Numbered from the stretch's first letter, positions 44,643-57,510 are shown. The stretch is 64,000 bases of DNA from CBDDCX01 sp965226925 (GCA_965226925.1 CBDDEN010000005.1:84399-148398), one strand, 5' to 3'. Notes: generated by a model not told the origin, from the sequence alone. Program-made: numbers and translations.

Positions 44643-47093
44643 CTACAGGAGGGCGCTCGGATCTCGGTCTATCGCGATCCGGACGTCCCTGCCGCGCGTC
44701 CGGAACTCCGACTGAAGTCGTCTGGCAGCGGTCCCTAGGGCCTTGACCGACGCGCTCCGAAGGAGAAAGTGCCAGCGCCACCGCCCGTGGAGCCGTTCGA
44801 TGGGTGAGGGAGCAGGTCCGATCAGATCGACCGGAGCTCCGGGGACCACATGGGTGCGGAGCCACCGCGCGGCGGCTTCGGCGTTGCCCGCGGCGTCTTC
44901 GGGGGTGGGGCTGCTCACGACCACGTTGACGAGCCGGACCATGGGGGGATACGCCGGATGCCTGCGCTCATTCAATTCCCGAGCGGCGAAACCCACATAG
45001 TCATGCCCAAGTGCGGCTTCAATCGCGTAGTGCTCGGGAAGCGCCGTTTGAATCAACACATCGCCACCGAGTTCCCCCCTTCCCGCTCGACCTGCAACCT
45101 GGCTCAAGAGTTGAAACGTACGCTCGGTGGCACGAAAATCGGGCAGGTGCATTCCCACATCCGCGTTCACGACACCCACCAGCGTCACGCGGGGGAAATC
45201 GAGTCCCTTAGCGATCATCTGGGTGCCGAGAAGGATGTCCACTTCGCCGCGCTCGACCCGGCCGAGGATCTCGTGATGCGACCATTTTCCAGAAGTGGTG
45301 TCCACATCCATGCGCGCCAATCGGGCCTCAGGGAAGGTCTCCGCTACGACCCGCTCGACCTGCTCTGTCCCGAGCCCCCGGAACGATAGATCCGTGGACC
45401 CACATCGCGGGCAACGCTCGGGCGCCGGCTGCTCGTGGCGGCAGTGGTGGCAGACGAGGCGACTCTTTCCCCGGTGGTACGTCAACGAGATCGAGCAGGA
45501 TGGACAGATCTCGACGTCGCCGCATTCGCGGCATTGCACGACGGAGGAGTACCCCCTTCGGTTCAGCAGCAGGATCGTCTGCTCACCACGACGGAGGCGG
45601 TCGCGCATGGCCTCGACTAGTGGAGCAGTGAGTACCAAGCCCGCCTCACTCCGAGCCCCGCTCTTCTCTTTGCTCTCCTTCCGCTCTTCCCGCAGGTCGA
45701 TCAATCGCACCGGCGGCAACCTCCCTCCTCCGACGCGGTCCGGGAGAGAGACGAGCCGGAACTTGCCCCGCTCCACATTGTGCCAGCTCTCGAGCGCGGG
45801 TGTGGCGCTCCCGAGAACGCACAGCGCACCTTCCTGGGCGCTCCGAACGACCGCCATGTCCCGCGCCTGGTACCGGGGCGATTCACTCTGTTTGTAGCTC
45901 CCATCGTGCTCCTCATCCACGACAATCACGCCCAGGTCGGAGACCGGAGCGAAGAGTGCGGAGCGAGCCCCCACAGCGATCCGGCGGCGGCCTGAACGAA
46001 GCTGCCTCCAAGCGTCGAAACGTTCCCCGTCCGACAACGCAGAGTGGAGGACCGCCACTTGATCGCCGAAGCGGGCTCGGAAACGGGCCACTGTCTGAGG
46101 GGTCAAGGAAATTTCGGGCACGAGCACGATTGCGCCCTTGCCCTGAGCCAGCACGTGGTTGAGAAGCTCGATGTAGACCAGTGTCTTTCCCGAACCGGTC
46201 ACACCGTGCAGGAGAAAGGGCTCCTTCGGGCCGGCGTCGAATGCGGAGGCCAGCGTTAGGATCACGTCGTTTTGCCGATCCGTCGGGGTGTGAGCTTGGT
46301 CCTCACCGGTAGGAATGCCGGCGAAGGGATCGCGCTCCACCTCACGGTCCTCCACGAGGGCCAACCCCTTCTCTTCCAATCCGCGAATAACACCCCGACT
46401 GAAACCGGCCTGACCCGTCAGGTGCGCTAACTCCACCGTCCCTCCAGACCCGGCCAGCGCCTGGTAGGCATCCGCCTGTCGCCGTGCACGGCCCACCAAC
46501 ACGTTCAGGTCCTCGATGTCGTCGATCCACCGTGCGATGCGCACCACCCGCTCTGTTTTCGTGGGCAGCGGACGTGGTGGCAGCGTCTCGACACTCAACA
46601 CCCCGGCGGCGGTGAGGCTGCGTATCTCGGGCCAGATGGAGCCCATCCGCAGACTCCGTTTGATCGCCCGGAGCGACTGCGCCGCCCCCGGTGTGAGCGC
46701 CTCTACCAGGCGGGCCTCCCTGTTCGAGAGCTTTCCTCGCGGCCCGTCGTGGAGCGTGACGACGTCACGGGAAGTGTCACTGAGCACGGAGGGTAACATC
46801 GTCCTGAGCGCGAGCCCCAACGAGGTGATGTAGTAGTCGGCCATCCAGCGAGCCAGACGCAGTTGCGACTCGCTCACCGAGGGTTCGGTGTCCATGACGG
46901 AGAGCACGGTCCGGATGCGCTTGACCCCCTCCTCCCCTCCCTGGCCGACGACGAAACCAATACGCTCTTGTCGCTGGAAGGGAACGAGGACCCGGGTCCC
47001 GGATCGGAGAGGGCCGCCGTCCACGGCGTAGGTAAAGGTCCGATCCAGCGGAAGCGGCAGCGCGACACGAACGTAGGAGCGAGGGCCGCTCAT
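44643..47093 (-). CDS. priA: Primosomal protein N' (replication restart helicase PriA)
   Basis: 3'-to-5' superfamily II helicase that reloads the replisome at stalled forks, 816 residues. An N-terminal DNA-binding domain (about 1-110) contains VALPLPLDRTFTYAV and RVLVPFQ-like motifs. Helicase motifs: I GVTGSGKTLVYIE near 297, II IIVVDEEHDGSYKQ near 395, III VLGSATPALES, with VGARSALFAP. Eight zinc cysteines (CRECGD, CPSC, CHHC, CPRCGS) lie near 525-570. The C-terminal helicase half has IDVDTTSGKWSHHEI-like region and GTQMIAKGLDFPRVTLVGV. All motifs are intact. It sits 16 bases after the M24 peptidase gene. Confidence 0.96.
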   Translation of the reverse strand: MSGPRSYVRVALPLPLDRTFTYAVDGGPLRSGTRVLVPFQRQERIGFVVGQGGEEGVKRIRTVLSVMDTEPSVSESQLRLARWMADYYITSLGLALRTMLPSVLSDTSRDVVTLHDGPRGKLSNREARLVEALTPGAAQSLRAIKRSLRMGSIWPEIRSLTAAGVLSVETLPPRPLPTKTERVVRIARWIDDIEDLNVLVGRARRQADAYQALAGSGGTVELAHLTGQAGFSRGVIRGLEEKGLALVEDREVERDPFAGIPTGEDQAHTPTDRQNDVILTLASAFDAGPKEPFLLHGVTGSGKTLVYIELLNHVLAQGKGAIVLVPEISLTPQTVARFRARFGDQVAVLHSALSDGERFDAWRQLRSGRRRIAVGARSALFAPVSDLGVIVVDEEHDGSYKQSESPRYQARDMAVVRSAQEGALCVLGSATPALESWHNVERGKFRLVSLPDRVGGGRLPPVRLIDLREERKESKEKSGARSEAGLVLTAPLVEAMRDRLRRGEQTILLLNRRGYSSVVQCRECGDVEICPSCSISLTYHRGKSRLVCHHCRHEQPAPERCPRCGSTDLSFRGLGTEQVERVVAETFPEARLARMDVDTTSGKWSHHEILGRVERGEVDILLGTQMIAKGLDFPRVTLVGVVNADVGMHLPDFRATERTFQLLSQVAGRAGRGELGGDVLIQTALPEHYAIEAALGHDYVGFAARELNERRHPAYPPMVRLVNVVVSSPTPEDAAGNAEAAARWLRTHVVPGAPVDLIGPAPSPIERLHGRWRWHFLLRSASVKALGTAARRLQSEFRTRGRDVRIAIDRDPSALL

Positions 47094-47109
47094 TCAGCCC
47101 AACAGGTCT

Positions 47110-48306
47110 CTAGCTACTCAGGAGGACCAGAATCTCATCCTGGCGCTCCCGCGGAGTGACTTCCGGACCACCCGCCCCCCAATGCACGTTGATCTCGCTC
47201 CGAACGCCCACATCGCCTGGAATGTAGATGCCGGGTTCCACCGAGAAGCCCACACCCCGAACCAACAGGCGGTCATCCCGGGTCTCGAGGTTGTCCAGGT
47301 TCGGTCCGCTTCCATGGAGCTCAATGTCCATGGAGTGGCCGGTCCGATGCACGAAAAACTCACCGAAGTCCCGGTCCACGATGAACCCTCGGCACACGTC
47401 GTCGACCTCGTAGCCACGTACCCCCCGGCCCTGCTCATGACAGGAGCGCAGAAAATCGATACCGGCCTCACGCGCCCCCCGAACCGCCTCCCAGATAGTC
47501 TGAAGCCGGTCCGGAATCGCGTCGGAGAGGATCCCCATCCAGGTCTGGTCGGCGAAGACTCCCCCTTCGGTCGGTTTTGCCCACAGATCGATCAGCAGGA
47601 CCTCTCCCGCCGCGACCTTATCACCGGCGTCACGGGGATCGTAATGGGGATCCGCGGCGTTCGGTCCGATGGCCACATGCGCATCCGCGTCCACCGGCAA
47701 CCCTCGTGCCCCCAGTTCGTCGCGGATCCATCCGCCCAGCTGGCCTTCGAAAAGCGGTCTAGAAAGCCGGACGTGCTCGGCCGCCCGGGTGAAGGCGTCC
47801 ATGGCCACAGCCCGTACGGTCTCGGCCGAGACCCGATGCGCCTCCAGCTGCTCCGTCGACCAGACCGAGTGGAACGTCGAGACCAGGTTCCCCGAACTCA
47901 CGGGGTCCACGCCTGCCTCTCGGAGTAAATCCAGGATGCCGGACGGCACCCGGTCCAAGGTGGGAACACTCGAACGGGGGGAGATCTCCATGGCCAACCG
48001 CTTCCGGCCACCGATCAACTCCGAGAGCCGGCTCTCCATCTCGCGCCAGCCCGCGTATTCGATGATTCCCCACGGCCAGTGCCGCCATGAGGAGTGTTCG
48101 ATGGCGTGGATCAGCGTCACGGGATCCCCTTCGCTGGGGATCAGCGTGAAGGACCGGCGTGACGTCCAGCCCAGACCGAGCATGGCTGTAGCGATCGAAT
48201 TTTGGCCCCGGAAGTCGAAGAACAACCAACCCTCCAGCTCAGTGTCCCGAAGCGCGGCCTGCACCTTGGCGACTTGCTCGGCACTAATCATCGGCGCGCC
48301 GCTCAT
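47110..48306 (-). CDS. M24-family aminopeptidase (Xaa-Pro peptidase-like)
   Basis: 398 residues from ATG 48306, set three bases before the stop of the upstream methyltransferase gene; a longer frame to 48771 overlaps that gene and is rejected. The pita-bread metal ligands are present: Asp pair in LIDLWAKPTEGGVFADQTW, His in FFVHRTGHSMDIELHG, Glu in SVEPGIYIPGD and Glu in RSEINVHWG. The N-terminal half resembles the creatinase-like domain (FFDFRGQNSIATAMLGL). It lacks a signal peptide, so it is cytoplasmic, and differs from the PepP in this window, with which it may share proline-peptide turnover. Confidence 0.9.
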   Translation of the reverse strand: MSGAPMISAEQVAKVQAALRDTELEGWLFFDFRGQNSIATAMLGLGWTSRRSFTLIPSEGDPVTLIHAIEHSSWRHWPWGIIEYAGWREMESRLSELIGGRKRLAMEISPRSSVPTLDRVPSGILDLLREAGVDPVSSGNLVSTFHSVWSTEQLEAHRVSAETVRAVAMDAFTRAAEHVRLSRPLFEGQLGGWIRDELGARGLPVDADAHVAIGPNAADPHYDPRDAGDKVAAGEVLLIDLWAKPTEGGVFADQTWMGILSDAIPDRLQTIWEAVRGAREAGIDFLRSCHEQGRGVRGYEVDDVCRGFIVDRDFGEFFVHRTGHSMDIELHGSGPNLDNLETRDDRLLVRGVGFSVEPGIYIPGDVGVRSEINVHWGAGGPEVTPRERQDEILVLLSS

Positions 48307-48308
48307 CG

Positions 48309-49316
48309 CTACGCCTCGCCTCCCTCTCCGCCCCCGTCGCCGTCTCCAGCCCCGACTCCATCGCCGTCTCTGTCCCCGTCTCCGTCTTCGGCTCCAAAAA
48401 GCGGAAGGCCTGTCAGCTGTTCCTTTTCCGGAATGCGGTCGACTTCCGGAATGCGGTCGCCCGACGCCTCGACTCCCACCGGAGCTTTGGCGGCCACAGC
48501 CTTCAGGCCTATGACGAGGTCGAGTCCGAGGATCCGCTCCCGTGTCAGAAGCCTGTGCACCTCCCGCTCCCGTGCCATCGCGGTCCAGACGCCGACCCAG
48601 CCCCAGCGGCGCCTCGCACGGCGGAGGATCCCTATCTTCTCGGGCACGGTGAACAACTCCGTGAAGTCGGGGAACGGCTTCGTGATTTGGGGCCGGAAAG
48701 CCGTTCCCTCGTCGGACCAATCCTCCGTGTGCAAACCGTCGAGGCCCGCGTCCATCAAGAATCTCTTCCACTCGACCATCATGATAGGGTTGCAGCCGAG
48801 GTACTGAGAGAGGACTTCACGACGAACCGAGTCTACGGGAGCTTTCCACACAGGCTGGACGAGAACGACACTCGCGCCCAGCTTCGCGACCCTCACGATT
48901 TCCCTGACCGCGCTTTCCGCAGAAACCCGTGCGGTGAGTCCGAGTTCGGCGATCACGACGTCGAAGATGCGATCCCGGAAGGGTAACCTGTCCATCTCTC
49001 CCGGCTGGACATGCACCCGTTCGAGCATCCCGATCGCCCGAAGCCGGTCTTCGGCGTGGGCCAAGAGGGTAGGGTCGTCCTCGACGCCCGAGCCCCGCAC
49101 ATCGTACTCGCGCACGAAGTGCTCCAGCGTGACCGCCAACGCCGAGGGAACGACTAGGACCTCATCGCCCTTCTTCATGTCCGTGAGAAGGGCGATTTGA
49201 CGGCAAAGCGCGATGCCGCCGGGGGGGAACAACGGTCGGCGGCTCAGGTGGACCAGGTCGAGCATGGAAGGAATCTTCATGTCGGCGCGGGCGCCACCCC
49301 GGGTGTCGGCGAACAT
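48309..49316 (-). CDS. Class I SAM-dependent methyltransferase with acidic repetitive tail
   Basis: 335 residues, ATG 49316; ATG 49280 is an alternative start. The Rossmann core has the post-I region EVLVVPSALAVTLEHFVREYDVRGSGVEDD (Gly-poor motif I), RLPFRDRIFDVVIAELGLT (motif II/post-II) and VKLGASVVLVQPVWK-like motif III. The last 65 residues are low-complexity: two copies of an 18-bp repeat (encoding DRIPEV/DRIPEK) and a Gly/Asp tract (DGDGDRDGDGVGAGDGDG). The substrate is unknown. It precedes the M24 peptidase and follows the CcmH-like gene (51-base gap). Confidence 0.82.
   Translation of the reverse strand: MFADTRGGARADMKIPSMLDLVHLSRRPLFPPGGIALCRQIALLTDMKKGDEVLVVPSALAVTLEHFVREYDVRGSGVEDDPTLLAHAEDRLRAIGMLERVHVQPGEMDRLPFRDRIFDVVIAELGLTARVSAESAVREIVRVAKLGASVVLVQPVWKAPVDSVRREVLSQYLGCNPIMMVEWKRFLMDAGLDGLHTEDWSDEGTAFRPQITKPFPDFTELFTVPEKIGILRRARRRWGWVGVWTAMAREREVHRLLTRERILGLDLVIGLKAVAAKAPVGVEASGDRIPEVDRIPEKEQLTGLPLFGAEDGDGDRDGDGVGAGDGDGGGEGGEA
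48426..48461. repeat. 18-bp tandem direct repeat (2 copies)
   Basis: Two copies of ttccggaatgcggtcgac differing at position 17 (a/c), inside the methyltransferase gene. They encode a duplicated DRIPE hexapeptide. Next to it, at about 48330-48390, is a further imprecise run of cgtctc/cgtctt hexamers coding for the Asp/Gly tail. Confidence 0.8.
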
Positions 49317-49367
49317 GTCGGAAGGTAGACCGGCACGCGTCCGGGGGCCAACGAGCGCCGGAGGCGC

Positions 49368-49901
49368 CTAAAAGACCGGCTCTTCCGCCGAATCCATCTC
49401 CTGCAGGGCCTCCCGCAGGCGATCCTCTTCCTCCGAGGACAACTCGGTGTTCGCTATTTTCTCGGGCGGGGCGGCCCGACGCATGTGTCGTAGCACGGCC
49501 ACAACGACCAGGATCCCCACGATGATCGCGGCCGGCGGAACCAGCCAGGCCAACAGTCCAGTCCCGGAAGCGGGCGGGTAGGCAAGGTACTCCTCACCGT
49601 GACGGGCGAGCATCCAATCGACGAGCTCGTCGGTGGTCCAGCCCTCCCGGGCCATCGCCTGGATACTGTCCCGGAGCAACGCACCCGTGTAGGAAGTGCA
49701 GACCTCGAGCATGAGACCGGGGCAATACGGGGATTTGAGCCGGGAAATCGCCTCGTCCGCCGCGGGGTGCGGTTCAAGCGCCCCCCCTAACGCATCGCCC
49801 GGACCCTGGGCTCCGAGTGGTTGTACCTGAGCCGCCATGACCAGCGCGGCTAGACACCCCAGATTCTGCACCGTTTTCAGCATCTTCATGATTACCCCCA
49901 T
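49368..49901 (-). CDS. CcmH-like cytochrome c biogenesis protein with non-canonical cysteine spacing
   Basis: 177 residues. Signal peptide about 1-31 (ALVMAAQVQPLGAQ). The CcmH/NrfF-type helical domain reads ISRLKSPYCPGLMLEVCTSYTGALL, then REGWTTDELVDWMLARHGEEYLAYPPASG, a hallmark of CcmH; a C-terminal helix (about 115-135) and an acidic tail follow. Canonical CcmH has an LRCPxC motif with CxxC. Here the two cysteines are Cys60 and Cys68 (CX7C), so a close redox pair is not formed in the usual way. Function as an apocytochrome c reductant is therefore uncertain. It shares an ATGA overlap with the deacetylase stop. No other Ccm gene is in the window. Confidence 0.72.
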   Translation of the reverse strand: MGVIMKMLKTVQNLGCLAALVMAAQVQPLGAQGPGDALGGALEPHPAADEAISRLKSPYCPGLMLEVCTSYTGALLRDSIQAMAREGWTTDELVDWMLARHGEEYLAYPPASGTGLLAWLVPPAAIIVGILVVVAVLRHMRRAAPPEKIANTELSSEEEDRLREALQEMDSAEEPVF

Positions 49902-50894
49902 CAGTCCAAGTCGATCCCGGCCAGTGCCCGTATGACGGCCGCTGCGCCCAGGCCGGTCCGGGCGGGATCGTAGCCACCCTCCAAGGCAGCCACAACTCCC
50001 ACTCGGTGTGCATCGTCGACGCCGGACTCATCGGCCGCGCCCGCCATCACCTCATGCGCAAGCGAGTGAAGATCCTCGGGCTCCAGGAGCATCCCTCCCA
50101 ACGGATCGCCGGCCATTACATCGAAGCCCGCCGAAATCAGGATGAAGTCTGGCCGGCAGGTCTCCAGGCCCTGGCTGAGCGCGTCGGAGAACCGCTGCGA
50201 GTATTCGGTGGCCGAGGTGCCCGCCGGCAGCGGAACATTGAGCGTCCACCCCGCTCCCTCGCCTACGCCGGTTTCGCTCGCCGCGCCGGTGCCCGGATAA
50301 TGGGGGGACTGATGCAGCGACAGGTAGAACACGGTCCCGTCGGCGTAAAACGTGTCTTGCGTGCCGTTCCCATGGTGAACGTCCCAGTCCACGATCAGCA
50401 CACGCTCGGCGCGGCCGGTCTCCTGGAGCCACCGGGCGGCGACAGCTACGTGGTTGATCAGGCAGAAGCCCATGGCGCGGTCCGGCGTGGCATGATGTCC
50501 CGGCGGTCGCGTCGCCACGAACGCAGAGGACAGCGTTCCGTCCGCAACCTGCCCCGTCGCAGTAAGGAGTGCCGCCGTGGATCCGGTGGCCGCGCCCCAG
50601 GAGGCACCTGACACCATCGTGTCGCCGTCGAGCGGGACCGGGGTGCCTTCCTTCTCGGCTCGTTCCACGGCCGCGCGAAGAAGCGCCAAGTATCCCGGCG
50701 CGTGAATGCGAAGGAGGTCCTCGTCCGTCACCTGCCCGGGCTCGACTTGCACGACTCTCTCGTGCAGAGCCAACAGATCACGGCCTACGGCGGAGGCGAG
50801 GGCGCGGAGCCGGCCCTGGTGCTCCGGATGCCCCCAACCGGTGTCGTGGAGCGGCGCTTCTGGATGAAGAAAAAAACCCACCGGGCAGGCGGAG

Positions 50895-50902
<8 letters not shown>
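49901..50902 (-). CDS. Histone-deacetylase-family (class II HDAC/acetoin utilisation-like) protein
   Basis: 333 residues from GTG 50902, overlapping the carB stop by eight bases; a longer frame to 51199 lies in carB and is spurious. The zinc-hydrolase motifs are complete: RPPGHHA, DWDVHHGNGTQ, SAGFDVMAGDPLG and EGGYD. The family removes acetyl or related acyl groups from amines, for example polyamines, acetylated proteins or small molecules; the bacterial substrate is not set by the sequence. It is followed with an ATGA overlap by the CcmH-like gene. There is no signal peptide. Confidence 0.92.
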
Positions 50903-54231
<3,329 letters not shown>

Positions 54232-54239
<8 letters not shown>

Positions 54240-54351
54240 CGGAATCTCCCTTTTCGGCCTCCTTGCGCACTGCGGTGAACAGGGCGAAGGAAAATCCGCC
54301 CCAAACGAACCCGATAATGAGCACCATCGTGAATACAGTAGAAGTCGTCAT
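54232..54351 (-). CDS. 39-residue single-pass membrane peptide, MetS-like
   Basis: From ATG 54351. One hydrophobic helix (about 6-26, VFTMVLIIGFVWGGFSFALF) followed by a basic/acidic tail (RKEAEKGDSVA). The FVWGGF core and size resemble the small MetS-type subunits of NSS-family transporters, and an NSS symporter lies 4.5 kb upstream on the same strand (58820). The relation is suggestive, not proven. Its stop overlaps the carB start by eight bases, so translation is coupled. It is too short for most gene callers. Confidence 0.5.
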
Positions 54352-54445
54352 GAACGCATTTTCCGAGGGAGTGCGTTCAGGCGCAAGGAGGCCACGGTGT
54401 GGCGTCCCAGATGCGCGCGAGCCGGGCTGAGGGCGGAAGCCGCGG

Positions 54446-54826
54446 TCATCGAGCAAGCTCGACCGTGATCCCACTGAGGTCGGTGATCGGCGCGTTGTCA
54501 TCGTCCACCGCCTCGACGGTCGTTACGGTCAGCCCGGGGCGCCGTACGTCGTCCATGGCCACACGAAAACGGATTCGGTCCGGGTCGCCCGCGACCAGCA
54601 CGACCCGGTATACGTCGGTCTCCAGCTCCGCGAAGAAGACCCGCGTCTGGCCGGCGTCCGTGAAATCCTGGATACCAGGCCCACTGATCTCGAGAACGAT
54701 CGCACCCACGGGACCCGCCCCGGACGTTACGATGCCCCCGAGCTGGCCTGGACCTCTCGGTCCCCAATCGCAGGCGCTGAGCGTCAGCGCGACAGCCATG
54801 AACGTGACCAGCCTTACCCACCTCAT
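54446..54826 (-). CDS. Unrecognised lipoprotein
   Basis: 126 residues. Lipoprotein signal: residues about 6-18 with lipobox LSAC (Cys19), then a short Gly/Pro stretch. The rest is beta-rich (GAIVLEISGPGIQDFTDA, RVFFAELETDVYRVVLVAG, AMDDVRRPGLTVTTVEAVDD), like a small beta-sandwich of the Ig/carboxypeptidase-regulatory type. The start overlaps the M6 protease stop (54823-54826), so the two are co-translated. No family is assigned. Confidence 0.68.
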   Translation of the reverse strand: MRWVRLVTFMAVALTLSACDWGPRGPGQLGGIVTSGAGPVGAIVLEISGPGIQDFTDAGQTRVFFAELETDVYRVVLVAGDPDRIRFRVAMDDVRRPGLTVTTVEAVDDDNAPITDLSGITVELAR

Positions 54827-57414
54827 TGCCGAGTCCCCCCGAAGAGGGGAATCACGATCGGGTCCGGGGGCGCCAGAACCCCAGGCGGCGTCCCTGCCGG
54901 CGCGTTCACCGGATGGTTCGGATTACCCAGAACCCATACACGAAAATCGCCCAGGTCGTAGACCCCGTCGCCGTCACCCTGGAGATCGAGGAAGGTCTCG
55001 AGCGCGGTGTGCCCCATCCCAACTCCCAAGAACGGCTCCGCCATGACCTGAAGCCCGACCTCCGGAGGCCCGACGGTGAGGTCGATGTCGACGGCATCCG
55101 TCAGTCCGATGGCGTCGGTAGCCCGGACCGTCACCACGAAATCCCCCATAACCACAGGCGACCCCCTCAGCGCCCGCTCACTCCCTGCTACGAAGAAAAC
55201 GCCCTGTGGTAAGCCACTCGTCACCCACACCAGGGGGTCGTTGGCGTTCACGACCGTGAATCGAATATCCACGTCAGACGCGGCACCCACCTCCAACTGT
55301 ATCCCATCATCCGATGATACGGTGTAGGTGAGGTCGAAGAGGGCAGTGGCCACATCAGGGGCCGAGACGACCACCGTGGTGGGATTGGGCTGGCCCAACA
55401 ACGCCCCCGCCCACCCGCTGAACACCAACCCTGTACGCGGTTGCGCCAAAACGCTCACGTCGATCGCCTCACGGATCCACCCGGACTCGGAGTCCGGGTT
55501 GAGAACCACCGTACCCGGTACCACACCCGGCACTGGACTCGCTAAGGTGATATCGAAGCTCACCTCGGAGTTTCCGTAGCTCGCCGTGAGCGTCGAATCG
55601 GCGATCCCCGTCGTCCAGTTCCGGACACGCGGCTGACCATCACTCCACGCCTGGAAACCGTAGCGGAACCCGGGACCGCTTGGAGCCTGAGCCCCACCGC
55701 CAGCCTCGAGCGTATGCCCCTGGAAGGGCGCCGACGCGAAGAGTCGCGTCATCCCGGCAGAAGCAATGCCGTCCACCGTGAAAACACTCCCGGAGGAGCC
55801 GAGACCGGTGGACTGGAGCGTCACGCCCTGGTAGCGCGTGAGCGCCTGAAACTCCATCTGGCTGCCCACCTGTTGGATATCCAACAGAGTGACTCCTGCG
55901 GCCGTGTTCGCCAGGATGCCGCTCAAGCCGTTCGACCCATTGTACGTGAAGGCGGACGGCACCGTCCCGGCGTGGAAGGCAGTAGCACCGGAGACTCCCG
56001 GAAAGGGATCCCCGGGATCGCCTCGCTGGCCCGTCTGTGCCAAAGAGTTTTCTCCGTCCGCTTGCCGAAGCCATACGCCCATACGGGACGCCGACGTATT
56101 CACCTGATTGCCGGCCCACGCGCCGTTCACGGTCTCCGTGTCGATCTGCCAGACGAAGAGGCCCGGGGCCGGAAGGCTCGTGTCGAAACCGAGGCGTTGC
56201 CGGTTCTCCAACAGGTAGTAATCCCCACTTCCGTCGCCGGCGTCGATCCTGATGACGTCGCCGGAGGTCTCCACCGGATCGAGGACGAGCACACCGAGAT
56301 CAGCGTCCGGGGCCAGCGTGGTGACGTTGGTCCAACCCAGCACGTCCTTGCTCCAGGCGGTCATGTGGCATGGCATCTCTGCACCCTGCCCGTCACAGCC
56401 CCACGGGCCGGTACCCATCAGTCCCCAGCGCCCCACGCCCCCGTGACTCGCGCCGACGGCATAGAGGTCCGGGAGCCCGAAGCCGTGGCCGAGCTCATGC
56501 GCGAAGACTCCGATCTCGTTGATCGTCGAGGGATCACACGAGAGAACCGGCTGGATCGTATAGTCGTCGATGAGTACGAATCCCCCACTTGTCGAGGGAG
56601 TCGACGTCGTGAAGACCTGGCCCGCGGAGGCGCTGAGTTGCCAGTAGTGCGACCACACGACACCGGTGCCGCCTCCCCCGCACTCGGCGCCCGACGTAGG
56701 GTGCATGACCGCCAAAAGATCAACGAAACCATCATCGTCCACGGAACCCAAGGAATTAGGTATGTGATCAGGCCCGTCGTTGTCGTAATCGCCCCAGTTG
56801 ATGCTTCCGTCATCCGCATTGGCGAGAAGCTCGATGATGAATTCACCGACATCGTCGGCCGAGCCCAGGCCGTTGCTGGTCCCAGCGACTTCATCCGAGC
56901 TGAGGCTCGCCTGAAACCAGTCCCGCGTCTCTGCGACGAGCGTGATCAGACCACCCGAAAGCTCCGTATAGAACTCGGTGATCGTCGCGAATCGGCTGTT
57001 CGGGCCGTCGAAGAACTCCTGCTGGACGATGGTCCGGGTGAGGCTCACGCCCGAGGCGGCCCCAACGTCCCCGGTGGGAATCCCAGGGGTGTCGGAGTAG
57101 AGACCGAGTAGGAACGGAATCTTGAAGGTGCCGATTACGCCCCCCGCCCGTCTGCCCAACACGGCTGCCGCTCTCAGCGCCGCGCCACTGGGAGCCCCCA
57201 AGGCGGCGCTCAAGCCCAGCCGGGCTCTCCAACCCCTGGTAGACCGGTAGGCACCCGGATTTCGGGCGAGCTCCTCGAAGTATGCCGGGGGGGGAGTCGT
57301 GCCATAACGCTCCGCGAGCAACTCGACGTCCTGGGCGCCGAGCCGGCCGGGAACGGGCCCGACCGTCACCGCAAGCGTTGCCATCACTCCGATGGCCACC
57401 GTGATCGGCCTCAA
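54823..57414 (-). CDS. Secreted M6-family metalloprotease with C-terminal Ig-like and dockerin-like regions
   Basis: 863 residues. Start at TTG 57414, chosen because AAGGA lies seven bases upstream; signal peptide about 5-27 (ending GRLGAQ). The M6 (immune inhibitor A-like) domain spans about 95-500 with the zinc motif HELGHGFGLPDLY near 300-312 and the downstream GRWGLMGTGPW and MTAWSKDVLGW motifs. The C-terminal third is beta-rich with Ig/cadherin-like phrases (DFVVTVRATDAIGLTDAVDIDLTV), and a Ca-binding DLQGDGDGVYDLGDFRVW segment like a dockerin or EF-hand unit near 825. It is likely exported and degrades protein. A lipoprotein gene overlaps its end. Confidence 0.88.
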   Translation of the reverse strand: MRPITVAIGVMATLAVTVGPVPGRLGAQDVELLAERYGTTPPPAYFEELARNPGAYRSTRGWRARLGLSAALGAPSGAALRAAAVLGRRAGGVIGTFKIPFLLGLYSDTPGIPTGDVGAASGVSLTRTIVQQEFFDGPNSRFATITEFYTELSGGLITLVAETRDWFQASLSSDEVAGTSNGLGSADDVGEFIIELLANADDGSINWGDYDNDGPDHIPNSLGSVDDDGFVDLLAVMHPTSGAECGGGGTGVVWSHYWQLSASAGQVFTTSTPSTSGGFVLIDDYTIQPVLSCDPSTINEIGVFAHELGHGFGLPDLYAVGASHGGVGRWGLMGTGPWGCDGQGAEMPCHMTAWSKDVLGWTNVTTLAPDADLGVLVLDPVETSGDVIRIDAGDGSGDYYLLENRQRLGFDTSLPAPGLFVWQIDTETVNGAWAGNQVNTSASRMGVWLRQADGENSLAQTGQRGDPGDPFPGVSGATAFHAGTVPSAFTYNGSNGLSGILANTAAGVTLLDIQQVGSQMEFQALTRYQGVTLQSTGLGSSGSVFTVDGIASAGMTRLFASAPFQGHTLEAGGGAQAPSGPGFRYGFQAWSDGQPRVRNWTTGIADSTLTASYGNSEVSFDITLASPVPGVVPGTVVLNPDSESGWIREAIDVSVLAQPRTGLVFSGWAGALLGQPNPTTVVVSAPDVATALFDLTYTVSSDDGIQLEVGAASDVDIRFTVVNANDPLVWVTSGLPQGVFFVAGSERALRGSPVVMGDFVVTVRATDAIGLTDAVDIDLTVGPPEVGLQVMAEPFLGVGMGHTALETFLDLQGDGDGVYDLGDFRVWVLGNPNHPVNAPAGTPPGVLAPPDPIVIPLFGGTRQ

Positions 57415-57510
57415 AGAGCAGTCCTTCTCAAGGGGGGGATCTCCTCACAGTGTGACCTCCTTCCAGCGCGAGTCTCCTCACTGGACGATTGCACCTCCCT
57501 AAGTATTTAC

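Noticed and set aside
47110..48771. Longer M24 frame upstream of 48306
   Set aside because: It overlaps the methyltransferase gene in another frame and adds only Arg/Gly-rich sequence without features.
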